DNA from: Allacma fusca
Taxonomy: Eukaryota; Arthropoda; Collembola; Symphypleona; Sminthuridae
Length of the DNA stretch: 64,000 nt
NCBI GenBank assembly: GCA_947179485.1
Contig: OX359245.1
Span: forward strand, 47,727,067-47,791,066
Direction: 5' to 3'
Under the pieces are notes generated by a model that was not told the origin of the DNA, did no database searches, and saw nothing but the letters and a program-made list of their open reading frames with translations. Both the position numbers and the translations under genes were made by a program. The stretch's first letter is position 1, and each line of letters opens with the position of its first letter. Of the stretch, positions 21,597-32,479 are shown piece by piece.

Positions 21597-23612
21597 ATGT
21601 TGCGAGTAAATAAACTTTATTCATGTAGACATAAACGTAGAATTATTTCTCAGAACGTGAAATTTCAGTTAGGGAATAAAGATAATAACAATAAACTCAC
21701 TAGTGAATCTCAAGAAACTGTAACTGCATTTACAAAACTGCACTGTGGAAACCCCGAAGATATTGGAGGCCCAGAAACAATTGAAGAAGTAAGTTATGTT
21801 ACATCTGATTGTGACAATCAAAATTCAGATGCAAGTACAAGTAATTCAACGAGTTCAAGTGAGTCTTCAAGTACTGACTCTGAAAAATCGTTTTCAGAAA
21901 TATTAAAGTCATGGAGCTTGAAGCATCAAATTTATCACGCTGCTTTATCCGAACTTCTGTCCACATTGAAAACCCACTCATGTTTTGAAAATCTTCCAAA
22001 GGATCCCCGAACTTTGTTACAAACTCCAAGGCAGACCACCGTGAGTGAAGTCCGACCTGGTAACTATGTCCATTTTGGGTTGAAGAACTGTCTACGAAAT
22101 GTTCTTGAAAGTTGTGACAGTATTCCTTCGGTATTATTTCTTCAAATAAACGTCGATGGCATACCAGTTTTTAAAAGTTCATTGGATCAGTTTTGGCCAA
22201 TTTTGGGTAGTATTGTGAACGTTAAAATTGAGGACATTTTTACAATAGGAATTTATTTGGGTAAATCGAAACCCAGTAATGTGGGGGAATATTTAAGGCC
22301 ATTCATTGCTGAACTTACCGATTTGTTGAAAAACGACTTCGAAATCAAAGGCACAAAAACACGGATAAAATTACAGTGTTTTGTATGTGATGCCCCTGCA
22401 AGGGCGTATTTGAAGTGTATTAAAGGGCACAATGGGTACCATTCTTGTGGGAAATGCAACATAAAGGGTACTTGGGAACGAAAGGTCGTTTTTGATGAAA
22501 TTAGGTGTGCAAGACGCACCGATGCGAGTTTTCGAGATCAGGAGGATTTGGAACACCACACAGGAACTTCGCCGCTAATCGGACTCCCGATCAACATAAT
22601 TTCTGCATTTCCTTACGAGTACATGCACTTAATATGTCTTGGAGTGACACGAAAGCTAATTAATTTATGGGTTGAAGGACCCATTTCTGCATTTAAGATT
22701 AGCGCTGGTCAAGCGCAACAAATTTCAAATAATTTACTCCTTTGTGCCTTGTATCTACCAGTAAATTTTAACCGAAAATCTAGATCTCTTCGGGAACTCG
22801 ATCGGTGGAAAGCCACTGAACTTCGGTCGTTTCTGCTCTACACAGGTCCGGTAGTGTTAAAATACATTTTGAAAAAGGAGTATTATGAACATTTCCTGTG
22901 CTTGCATTTCGCTGTATCCATTTTGTGTAGTCCAAGATTAATTTCCCGGTTTCCGGAATATCTGCAGTCCCTTCTAGAGTATTTCGTAAGTGAATTCAAA
23001 TCATTGTATGGATTGCAGCATTGTACCTACAATGTACATGGACTTCTGCACATCGTCGAAGACAGCAAAGCCCTTGGACCACTTGACCAATGGTCAGCTT
23101 TTAAATTTGAAAATAAGCTTGGTTATCTCAAAAAATTAATTAGAAAGCCTAATTCACTGCTCCAACAAATACACAGAAGAATTTCTGAAATTGAGGGCAC
23201 GGTTAAACAGAGAAGTCAATGTTTACCAAGAATTCAACCTACGTATGATCAAGCCGAAGTCTTTCCTGGAACCACGGGACCCTATTTTCGAAATGCGTTT
23301 GTTAAAGGATTCCAACTCAAATGCAATAAAAGTGACTGTTTTTGTGTACTCAATGACGGAAGTTTAATAAAAGTTTGCAGTTTAGCCACGTCTGCAAATT
23401 CAAATGATATTGTCATAATTGGTAGAAATATCAAGCAAAAAGATCCCTTTTATGTTTATCCATGCAGTTCATCTTTAGCCGAAATATATGTGACTGACCT
23501 AAAAATGTCGGGAAAAACTTTATATTTGGTGTCAAATATTGATAAAAAAGTTCTGGTACTCCCAAGTAAAAATAAATTTGTCGTTTTTCCAGTTCTTCAC
23601 ACGGCTCTGTAA
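21597..23612 (+). CDS. Tnp2-like DDE transposase, 671 aa, uninterrupted
   Basis: Probable cut-and-paste transposase. A basic start (SCRHKRR) is followed by an acidic Ser/Thr-rich region (about residues 70-100), then a helical segment (ILKSWSLKHQIYHAALSELL). The core has INVDGIPVFKS with D187, then FWPILGSI, a long GYP-like strand region (YLRPFIAELTDLL), and CFVCDAPARAYLKCIKGHNGYHSCGKC with D265 and a CxxC pair. PYEYMHLICLGV holds E341/H344 at the position where relatives have an acidic residue before MH. This order matches the Tnp2 (CACTA/CMC) type. The C-terminus ends FVVFPVLHTAL, a natural-looking end. The stop overlaps the next ATG (TAATG). No frameshift or stop was seen, so it may be recently active. 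Superfamily assignment is from architecture only. Confidence 0.8.
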   Translation: MLRVNKLYSCRHKRRIISQNVKFQLGNKDNNNKLTSESQETVTAFTKLHCGNPEDIGGPETIEEVSYVTSDCDNQNSDASTSNSTSSSESSSTDSEKSFSEILKSWSLKHQIYHAALSELLSTLKTHSCFENLPKDPRTLLQTPRQTTVSEVRPGNYVHFGLKNCLRNVLESCDSIPSVLFLQINVDGIPVFKSSLDQFWPILGSIVNVKIEDIFTIGIYLGKSKPSNVGEYLRPFIAELTDLLKNDFEIKGTKTRIKLQCFVCDAPARAYLKCIKGHNGYHSCGKCNIKGTWERKVVFDEIRCARRTDASFRDQEDLEHHTGTSPLIGLPINIISAFPYEYMHLICLGVTRKLINLWVEGPISAFKISAGQAQQISNNLLLCALYLPVNFNRKSRSLRELDRWKATELRSFLLYTGPVVLKYILKKEYYEHFLCLHFAVSILCSPRLISRFPEYLQSLLEYFVSEFKSLYGLQHCTYNVHGLLHIVEDSKALGPLDQWSAFKFENKLGYLKKLIRKPNSLLQQIHRRISEIEGTVKQRSQCLPRIQPTYDQAEVFPGTTGPYFRNAFVKGFQLKCNKSDCFCVLNDGSLIKVCSLATSANSNDIVIIGRNIKQKDPFYVYPCSSSLAEIYVTDLKMSGKTLYLVSNIDKKVLVLPSKNKFVVFPVLHTAL

Positions 23613-25224
23613 TGGAGATCGGTGACAGTGATTATTTTGTCGTTACGTTTCTTAAATACAAGGAAGTTGAGGTTGTTCCAATATCGTGGCTTTTTTATGA
23701 CGATGATAAGCTTTCCTGTTATTGGCCAAAGTATACGAATCTGGAAAATATTTATAGAGCAGCACGAAATAAAGACGCCCCAAATTAAAAAGCTTGGAAA
23801 AAATATGCAGCCAGAATTTTTCACGGTTTTGGTAAGTATTTATCTTTTTCAATGCATACAATTGCTCACTAGCTGGAACGGAAACAAACTCTAAATTATT
23901 CACGGAATTCACTTGTTTTTTCCCAGATGACTACAATTTGGCCGTTTCCAACACCCCCCACTTTTGCGAAAATTCCGATTTTGAAGCCCCTACGCATCGC
24001 AAGGGGAAACCGACACAGTTTGGGGAAGACGAAAGTAGTGATGAAGAACCCGTCAAAAAGGTGCCCAGAAAGGTTCAGCAATTTTTACGACTTCCATGTC
24101 CTCCACTAGATTTTCGCGTCGGAAACCAGGTCATTCAGCAAAATTCTGCTGTCTCCAGACCATTGCAAATTTTGGAATATGGTGGTGAGGTGGATTCTGT
24201 GGAGAGCATATCCCAATCGTACACACTTACTGTGCTTGATGAAAACCTGAGCAGTGTTAATCTGCCAGGCGATACAGATGGATTTCTGCTTTCGACACCA
24301 AAGTCTACCCGTGATTCTAATAATCAAAATTGCGATTCTCAGTCGAACTCTGGGACTCTACGAAATGAAGTAACTTTGCGAGACGAACTTAATAGTAAGT
24401 TCGATTTTCTTCAGTACAGTTTCAATGGAATTAATATTAAATCTAAAATCTGATTCGAAAATAATTGCACCTAATGGAATTTTAAATAATGTTTTTCAGA
24501 TTTAAAGGCCACAGTTGTTCGTAATTTTGCAATTATTCGAGTGAATCAAACTGCCTTAGCATCTTTCGTTGAGGAAATGAAGTCATTAGTGTGCAAATTG
24601 GCGGACATTGGCAGTTTGCCAGCAACTCAAAAAATAGCCCCTAAACGCAATTTTGGGTTTCCATTTGTATCACTGGACGATTTTGAAGCATTTGATTTGA
24701 AATTGAGTCAGGATGAAAAATTTCGAAGTTCAGCGGTATTAAGTTTTGAAAATAGCAATAATTAAATCTTAGATGTATATATAATACTATACGATGAGGT
24801 AATAGTTAATTGCACTGTCTTAATACTTTCAGGTTTCTCATCTGGGATTAACTGGAGGTAAAAATTTAGTAGAACGAGTGAACGGAATGCTTCGTAAGCT
24901 GATGAACGACGAAGTTTGCCATCAGTTTACATACTTTGGCACATCCACTAAAAAAATCTTCAGTCTTACCGAAACAAATTCCGTGTTGAAAGGTACAAAT
25001 AAGTATACGGATTTGATAGTACGTAAATCTGGCTTAAATATTTGCTTATACTAAATGAAAATTACTATTTGTTAGACGCTGTACGAGAAAACGCTTTGAC
25101 GTCATATGCAACTGATGTTGACATTAAAAAGGCAGTCATGACATTCCTACAGCATGCGGCTGATAGGATTAAATACAACTCTGGGTCCAAGGGAAGTAAA
25201 ACGGTAATATTGACGTGGAATTGA
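23612..25224 (+). pseudogene. DUF4806-like accessory gene, five exons, one in-frame stop
   Basis: Exons 23612-23831, 23927-24394, 24500-24735, 24833-24992 and 25076-25224. All introns (83-105 bp) are GT-AG and all junctions keep phase, giving about 410 codons. The N-terminal part (YFVVTFLKYKEVEVVPISWL, CYWP, then KAWKKYAARIFHGFDDYNLAV) and the C-terminal part (FPFVSLDDFEAFDLKLS, then LTGGKNLVERVNGMLRKLM, then FTYFGTSTKK, then LQHAADRIKY) resemble the DUF4806 protein family. The only lesion seen is TAA at 23786-23788 (codon 59). Its ATG overlaps the transposase stop, and it is the only other gene inside the element's terminal repeats. Its role in transposition is unknown. I recognise the family from memory of its motif pattern. 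Confidence 0.7.
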
Positions 25225-25875
25225 ATGTAATTAGTTAAACATGTCAGAAATCTTCAGTCATGTGATATTTGTTAGGTTTTGCAAGAGTGTGGGCCTTCTG
25301 GGAACTAATATGAAGATTTTAACTACAACGTCTTATGAAGATTTTCAAGATACAATAATTTGATTTGCTCCGACCATAATTTGTTTCTTACATTTACTGT
25401 TGTGTACCATATACGATTTATAATATTCCTTATACGACTTTCTTCCTATTTCTAAAACCAGTATGGGATTTTTATGATATTCAAAATATTAAAATGGTCC
25501 AAATATTGGCATAATAAATATTTAGTGGGATTAATACTTCGCGCTTGCTTTCATTTTAATAATTTGATAGTGTTTATAATAGGCTACCATTGCAGCTAGC
25601 TATAAATTCATCCTCGTACTGGTAGGTGGGAGCACTGTTGACTACATTACTTTATTACTGCTAGATGGAAGTACCGTTGCCTCATAATCTCTTCAAAAAT
25701 TCTCCATATGCGAGAAGTGGTACTGATGTCATTCTGACTGCTATATGGCACGTTCAAGCGGACATTTTCGTGTCATAATGACTTCATGCTGTTCTCAGTT
25801 CGAAATTTAGCTGTTGTCATTATGACTAGTGTACCACAGTATCACTGACTTCTTTCGGATTCCACTATGATATAT
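25225..25875. other. 3' non-coding part of the Tnp2-like element
   Basis: No gene. Lies between the DUF4806-like stop codon and the right terminal inverted repeat; probably 3' UTR and subterminal transposase-binding sequence. Confidence 0.4.
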
Positions 25876-25891
25876 CAGTGCTAGCTGGGCG
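25876..25891 (-). repeat. Right terminal inverted repeat of the Tnp2-like element
   Basis: Exact reverse complement of 21188-21203. Confidence 0.8.
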
Positions 25892-25894
25892 AAG

Positions 25895-26400
25895 TGTTCG
25901 TACCTACAGTCCCGAACACGTAACATAGCCTGGCGGAAAAAATGTGTAGCAGAAAATGCGAAACTCGAATGCACATGGTTTTAATGTCTTACCATGTGCA
26001 TTCTGCATTCAGCAAAGATTTGCACTATCCCTTGTGAACTCATCTTGACTCCTTTTGTCTAGTAATTTTTTGCATGGCTTATAAATTCGAATTTTAATTA
26101 AGATGCAGCGAACTCTACTTTGTCATGGAAACCCAATACCCAACGAAAATAATATTGGACGTCAAAAGTCAAGAAACCAAATATAAAACCAGTCCAACTT
26201 GTTACTGGTACCAAGGTATTGTTTGAAAGTATGGCTGGGTCGAATCGGGAGTGTAAAGCAAGTTGCTTTCAGCACCTGGGAATTTTAAATTAGATTAGTG
26301 CGTGGAAAGTGTGAAGTGTTTTTTGTTTCTGTGTACTTGAGTAGGAACCAATAAATATGCAAAATGTGAACTGATACGTAGAGTTATGAATTAAAATTTT
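25895..26400. other. Interval with no gene seen
   Basis: AT-rich flank between the Tnp2-like element and the next MITE-like element. Contains a short palindromic-looking pair catggttttaatgtcttaccatg near 25973-25995. Confidence 0.3.
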
Positions 26401-26404
26401 CAAT

Positions 26405-27292
26405 CTGGGGCCACCAATCCAGCTTTGCGTTTCGTACTTTGCACTTCCCGAGAAGAGCAAAGCGCGGAGTGCAAAGCGTTCCACAACAAAAATCTCCTGA
26501 CTTCGCATTCTCATAGCGGAATGCAAAGTGGGCGTCTACTCTTCGCAGCGAGTCTGACTAAAGCAGCGATTCAATTGGACGTGTGTGAGCCGTAATTGAG
26601 CTCATATACAGTATTCACCCATCTCATATTTATCATCCTCGTACTACTTTCATGTTTCTTGTCAAACTCTTTTAACTTTAACTCTTCAGATTTTTAAAAT
26701 TTCCAGCAGAAAGAAATTAAAATGGCGAACAAAAAGGGCTAGTAATAATGTATTGAAATTTTAATTAATTAAAATTAAATAATAAATAATAAAAATAATT
26801 AATAATTAATTAATAATAATTATATAATTAATTAATAAATAATTTAAAAATAATTAAATTAATCGCTTGAATTAAATGAAACCTACGTGAGAAAGGGAGT
26901 CGTTAATTTTTGTATTTAAGGAAAACTAAACGATTTTTCGAAAATGGTCATCCTGACCATGATAAGGGATACTTAAAATTATTTTGCAAAACTTAAATGC
27001 CTTAAATTTAAAAATAATTGTCTGTAAAGCAGTTAGCTTCCGTAAAAGTAAATGGATGCAAAGCATCTGAGCTCTTTGCAATAAAATCAGCAAAGTGGGA
27101 GGATCATTTGCACTTGCATTTGCGAAAGATTTTCTGGTGGAACAGAAAGTGCAAATAAGTGGCTGCGAAGCTTTTGCTTCGCACTCCGCATAATCTCCGC
27201 GCGAAGCGAAGCGGTGGAACGGTCGCTTCGCGCTTTTAGTGCAAAGTGCGGAGTACAAAGCGCAAAGTTAGATTGGTGGAATAGGCCCCTGA
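26405..27292. mobile_element. MITE-like element with GCGAAGCG / GCAAAGTG subterminal repeats
   Basis: The left end (ggggccaccaatccagcttt then gcgtttcgtact) and inverted right end (ggggcctattccaccaatct then gcgctttgtact) align as imperfect terminal inverted repeats. Inside each end are GC-rich short repeats (gcaaagcgcgga, gcgaagcgaagcgg) that contrast with the AT-rich core. The core (26745-26875) is nearly pure A/T with aattaataat repeats. No transposase. No target duplication recognised. Confidence 0.55.
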
Positions 27293-27299
27293 TATTGGC

Positions 27300-27895
27300 A
27301 CTGATTCGGAACGGTTTCAGTAATTTGTTTTACATAGGTAAATACTATTTGTTTCCCGTAAAAATAATATAAATGCATCAAAACTTTCATACGTAAACCT
27401 TTTCTCAATTAATGAACTACAAATGCAATTTTACATTATATTTAGGTTGTGAAAGTGAAAACAATAGTATTTATGTGAAACAAATTACACACGAATTGAA
27501 TAAAATAATTCCTATAATGTTGATATTTAGCTTATTTCTGCTCAAATTGTGTACTCTTGCACGGGACTAGAGTATGTTTATGTATGAACATGTTCCGAAC
27601 ATGTGTGAACATTGGCTTGGATTTTGTTCGAGTTGCGAAAACGGATTTTTCTTATGGGGTTTAACATGCAAAAATTGAAGCGAGGAAGGGTCCCCCTGTC
27701 AAACTTTCAAAACAAATCTAACTTTCAGATGTCCGACTGCCCGAACCAAGAGGAGATGACGTCAAGTTTGCGGTTTGTGTGAACACTATTAATAATGTCT
27801 ACGATTGCACCAATTTTCATTTAATTCTTAAGTTCACATCGGAAGACTTTGCTTGTGAGTTGGAATGGTGACTAAACGACTTGCTATACTCGTGA
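27300..27895. other. AT-rich interval, no gene seen
   Basis: Non-coding; a small imperfect palindrome (gaacatgttccgaacatgtgtgaac) near 27587-27611. Confidence 0.3.
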
Positions 27896-27899
27896 TTAA

Positions 27900-28350
27900 C
27901 TTTGTCAAATATTTTACATGGCGTGGAAGCCTCATGTGTTTATGAAACGCCTACTTCTGGGTTGTCTTTTCAGGTTTTGCAACCGCTTTAATTTTAATTG
28001 GATTTGAATATGAACTTCGAAGCTGAAACATTAAATACTAAAAATAATTTCGTGGAAATAAATTTGATAATTCAATTTCTCAATTTATCAAGTAAAGTCT
28101 AGCCTTCACACATTACTCTAAACACCAGGTGATCAGACTAAATTGTAAAGGTTGGGCTAGGAAATATTTTACATGGCGTGGAAGTTTTAAGTGTTTATGA
28201 AACACCTATTTCTTGGATGTGATTTTTCAAGTTTTCCAGCCTCCTTAATTTTAGTTGGATTTCAAAATTATACTTAAAGCTGAAAAAGTAAATACTAAAA
28301 ATACTGTTGTGCACCTAAATTTGATAATTCGATTTGCCGAAACGTCATGG
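27900..28350 (+). repeat. Tandem duplication of a TGGCGT-box module (~255-bp period)
   Basis: 27905-28085 and 28160-28345 are diverged copies: tattttacatggcgtggaag, then gtgtttatgaaac(g/a)cct, then ttttagttggatt-type sequence, then aatttgataattc. This marks the left edge of the repeat field. Confidence 0.7.
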
Positions 28351-28564
28351 GACAAACTTATTCAAGTATTGTCCATGCTGAAGTATTTTTATAATTTTAA
28401 GGGATCGTAACTAAATTAAATTTTTTTATTAAGCAAAGAAATGTTTTAAAAATTTGCTCAATCATACAAACATGTTTCTTCAAGTTTGACAAATTTCTCT
28501 GACCAACATCTGAGTAAGGTAGTTTAGCCCATGTTAAATTAATTAAACGTTTGCACTTCCTAAA

Positions 28565-28930
28565 ATTCAGGTTTTTACTATGAGAGGAAGATTATTAACA
28601 AACGCTGTCATTTAAAATCCAGGTTTATTATCGTCTTCATTTTACAAGGAAAAACATATTTTTCCTTAACATTTTCCTAACATTTTTGATTGTGGGTGAA
28701 AAATTACTAAATTTAAAAAAAAAACTAATTTTATCAATTTCAATTTCACCGATAGGATATTCTGATTTTTTCATTAAATTCCTTGTCAGCTATATCAAGA
28801 TATTCAGAGCTGGTAGGATGAAGCAATTATTGAAAAATGCTGAAGAAAATTTACTAGGAAACGATAGAATTAAAAATTGCATTACCATCATACTCCTTAA
28901 ATAGGCTAAGGGAAGGGTATAAAGTTATAA
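28565..28930 (+). repeat. Dispersed repeat, copy 2
   Basis: Partner of 9580-10095 but without that copy's extra ~200 bases. A short open frame across it ends within the shared repeat and is not considered a gene. Confidence 0.65.
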
Positions 28931-28934
28931 TGAT

Positions 28935-29785
28935 TTATTTATTGTTTATCGTATTTAATGAGTGTGAGTTTTCCAAGTTTGTTTTTTGTTCTCCAGATAT
29001 TTTCCTATTTTTTGTTTGTTGCTGAATTGGGATTTGTAATAGTAATTTTTTTTTTGGGGGGGCATTTACACAAAAACAGTTCTGAAATTAGTAAATACTT
29101 TAATTTTTAAAATATTTTTGCACCTGTGATTTGGCTTGTTTCAATTATTTTACTGCTTCCAAATTATTTTTTTTAATGATTAATTTCTGGTTGTTGTCAG
29201 TTTTAATTCAGATTTTATAAAAGCTGTTGCCATTGACCCGGGCACGTAAATGTTTCCAATACAGTAATTTGACACTTTCGGAAATATTTAAGGAAAGAAA
29301 GTAGCTTATTCTCTTACGTTGATTTATTGATTGGGATTTGTCAAGATCCGTATTTAAATAATAATAAGGCAATCGTGCAATATATTTGGAACTTGTTTAT
29401 TTATCACTGAATTGTAATGGGACTTGTCCGATTTGCTTTCATAATTTATGGCGGTGTTTGGAAAAATGATAAATGACCTTATATTTGAAACAGTGTAATT
29501 TTTAAATACCAACCTCAAGAATTGCTTTTCACTTTTGATAGTGTATTACGAAGACATACGTTGTTTATAAACATTTTGACGGATCTTGCTCCTTGGCTCT
29601 TTAGGCTTTCTTGGAATTGCATCCCGCACTTATTTCAAAGATAATTCATGAAAGGAAACTAAACGCGAGACGAGAAGTAACATGAATCGTAAAATTGATC
29701 TACTTTTTGATGCACATTTTAAATCAACCGAAAGTCGCCAGTCCCTGCAAATCATGAGTGTTTTTGTGACAATTCATCAAAGTTC
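28935..29785. other. AT-rich interval, no gene seen
   Basis: Contains a T- then G-rich tract near 29050-29062. No coding signal. Confidence 0.3.
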
Positions 29786-29789
29786 AGTC

Positions 29790-29930
29790 ATGTTAAATTT
29801 TTTTAAATTCTTCTCAGAATTTTCTAAATACTTTTCAGAATTTTTGAAATACTTTTCAGAATTTTGGAAACACTTTTCAGAATTTTGGAAATATTTTTCA
29901 GAATTTTGGAAATATGTACTTTTCAAAATT
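29790..29930 (+). repeat. 21-bp tandem repeat (~6 units)
   Basis: Units ttttcagaattttggaaata with small changes. The period of 21 keeps one frame open and encodes a repeated heptapeptide (YFSEFWK), but the frame has no other gene-like feature, so I treat it as a simple tandem repeat. Confidence 0.8.
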
Positions 29931-29934
29931 TGTT

Positions 29935-30515
29935 ATATTTACTAAACAATACTCCAAACCGGGAATCCCGCTTGATTAAAACTCACGATGTCAAATTTTA
30001 TTCCGAAATGGGCTCCATCTTTAATTATAATAATAATTTAGAAACATGTAACTAATTTAGAACACAAATAGTGACTTCTGTTACTTCCATCTTATTCAAT
30101 GACCGAAGTTCGGAATACCGAAAATAAATTGTATGACGTTGAACCTAAATATTTTAGCCAAGTTTGCTGTTAAAAATTTATTTATATTACACATTTTATT
30201 AACAGTTAAATTTAGGTACATTTACATTACAGAGTAGTAAGATACAGCGGCATCTCCATATATCTCCAAGTATTTTATCCTCCATTTTGAACCTCTATGC
30301 TGGAAATTCAATGTATTTATGTGATAAATAACCTTGTACACGAAGGATCGTTATTATGAGGTAATTCATTGCGAATCTACATATTGCTTCGAGTTAAAAC
30401 AAAAATTACATCTAACCTACATTGTTCTAAACAATCTTCGACTTACAAACACATTCAGTGGCGTTAAAGCTAAAATAATAATAATTTCCTACAATTGTTC
30501 AGCTGCAAAATATTT
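29935..30515. other. AT-rich interval with one TGGCGT box
   Basis: No gene seen. The box at 30459 (acattcagtggcgttaaagc) matches the repeat field's conserved box. Confidence 0.4.
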
Positions 30516-30519
30516 CTAA

Positions 30520-31460
30520 ACTAGAGACCCTTAAAGGGGAAAATGGCAAGATCAAAACCACTCCTTCTCCTCAGCTTCCTCTTGTGAACAAATTCCGTCA
30601 ACCTCGACTTACTGGTCATGACCACAATTCTAAACATAGTCACTTTTTTGGAAACTCCCTGGATAGCCCTGAAAATCTCTTACAAATAACTGTTCGAATA
30701 TTTTTGGAAACAAAATTTAACCAGGAATTAAAAATTTTAAAGTTTACAATTTTCAGGTTCAATTTTGCTCGACTTCCTGGAGCTCTACTGCAACCAAGGT
30801 TTTAAAGCTTACGTGATAAAACAAATTTAGAAAATTTGGAAACAGATATGCTAAACCCCGAGTGAAATAAATACCGTTTGTAGCTGTCCCTTATATGGCT
30901 GGATGGGAGACAAACTTTACCTGGCACACTGTACTACTTATAAACACGTTTTTTAGGTAAATGGTTTGTATTTACTGAACTGAAGCAAGTGCTGAGTCGA
31001 TGACGCTTAATTCTTGAACTAATTTTACTGTTTTACTTCATGCTTTCTTTATGATTAAATCCTTTTTAACCATTTCCAGAACAAAATTAAGTGTGCTGTA
31101 AATACTCTACGCCTGTGTGCTCAAATATATTTAACTGCCTTCGAGTCAAATTTTTATTCGTTTTTCCTTGAATCGAATTTTCTAATTTATTATTTTTAGA
31201 AATTTGAACACAAAACAGTCACACTTCTACACTTGTTTATTGCTAGAACACAAAAATATGTTCAATGGCGTCAATATATAAACATTTTTTGAAATTCTGC
31301 AATAATCGGATTTTGTATACAAATTGTGAGCTCCCTGATGTTTATTTCGAAATTTACTTAGCAGCTAAAATCAAACATATAAGCAGGGAAAAAATATGGT
31401 TGCTAAAACGTTTTGCTGTAATTCTTTCAGGATTCGAGTTTGTCGGCATTTGAACTAAAA
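30520..31460 (+). repeat. Modular repeat unit A-B-C-D, copy 1
   Basis: Module A (about 30520-30830: gaaactccctggatagccc, then ttggaaacaaaattt), then B (about 31090-31150), then C with the TGGCGT box at 31266, ending in D (ttctttcaggattcgagttt, gtcggcatttgaactaaa). Similar units lie at 45.19-45.92, 49.01-49.65, 52.44-53.4 and 61.56-62.53 kb on the same strand. Confidence 0.75.
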
Positions 31461-31949
31461 TTGGGGTAGATGGGTTATTTCTGACAGTATGTTGAACTCC
31501 TGCTGAATTAATCACCATTTGAATGTTAAGGAAAATTTTTAAAACGCTTTTTAGCGAATAATGCGACACCCTTGGTTAAACTATGAACCAAACCAGTAAT
31601 AATTTTGAATAACCCTATATTTAAACATTTTGCAATGTATACGTAATATTTTTAAGTGTACGAATGTGGGTCATAAATTTCCGGATTAATTTTAATGTCG
31701 ACAAGGACCTTTAACCCATGCTCTCGTTATCACCTTCTCCATCTATGCCACAACGGGGTGGGGGTGACACTAACGCTTCAATTTATTTCCCCACATTTTT
31801 AGCGTTTTAAATTAACTTCCGCAATGTAGATTCCAGAGTTTCTAAAACATACACATGCGCTAAACTACAAATCTCATATATTTCATCCGGAGCTCAACGT
31901 TCGTGAAAATTGCCACTAGGGATGAATGTACGGAATGTTAAAATGCACT

Positions 31950-32450
31950 GATTTTTTTCCCTAAATTTAAACAATTTTATTTTGCAAAAAATAAATGATC
32001 TGAGAATGGCCCACTCAGGACAAATTGTCTTTCTACGAAGCTTAAAATAACAGATTTTTGAGGGATTTTAGACCAATAAATTTTACGTGAGGTGCTAAAA
32101 GTGGTTTAATTATCTCACAAGGGGCTTGTTTTTTTAATTTTATGCAGTTGCTTAAACGAACGAAACTTTACGGTATACTGTTCCCTGTAACATGGTACTC
32201 TGCCCATGTTTACATATGTACATGACGTTATATAAAGTCAGTCACTTTTGTGTTTTCTGAGAAATGGCATTCCATTCTATTTTTCGTACTTTATCACACG
32301 TTTGAATGACGCCATGTGTGAAACAGCTTTATTGTTAGTTTTTAGCGCCGATACAACCAATCGACAGCCAAACGCACCTTGACTAATGTAACACAGTTCA
32401 TTAAGAAACATTTGACACGGCGTCGAATCTCTGAGTTTGAAATACCATAT
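31950..32450 (+). repeat. Modular repeat block E, copy 1
   Basis: Matches 49900-50420: cctcaggacaaat-type start, then cttaaacgaacg, then actctgcccat...acatatg.acatgacg, then a TGGCGT-like box in cggcgtcgaatct. Neither copy is coding. Confidence 0.7.
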
Positions 32451-32479
32451 TTTACTTTTCCAATTGGATTTTGCAATTA

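Larger units (their letters stand above)
21188..25891 (+). mobile_element. Tnp2/CACTA-like DNA transposon with two genes
   Basis: Flanked by 16-bp perfect terminal inverted repeats: cgcccagctagcactg at 21188-21203 and its reverse complement at 25876-25891. Subterminal sequence stays loosely similar (atat...gaagtcag on both sides). The 4.7-kb interior encodes an intact-looking transposase and a spliced DUF4806-like gene on the same strand. I could not identify a clear target-site duplication. The termini do not start with the classical CACTA, so the label rests on the transposase. Confidence 0.8.
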
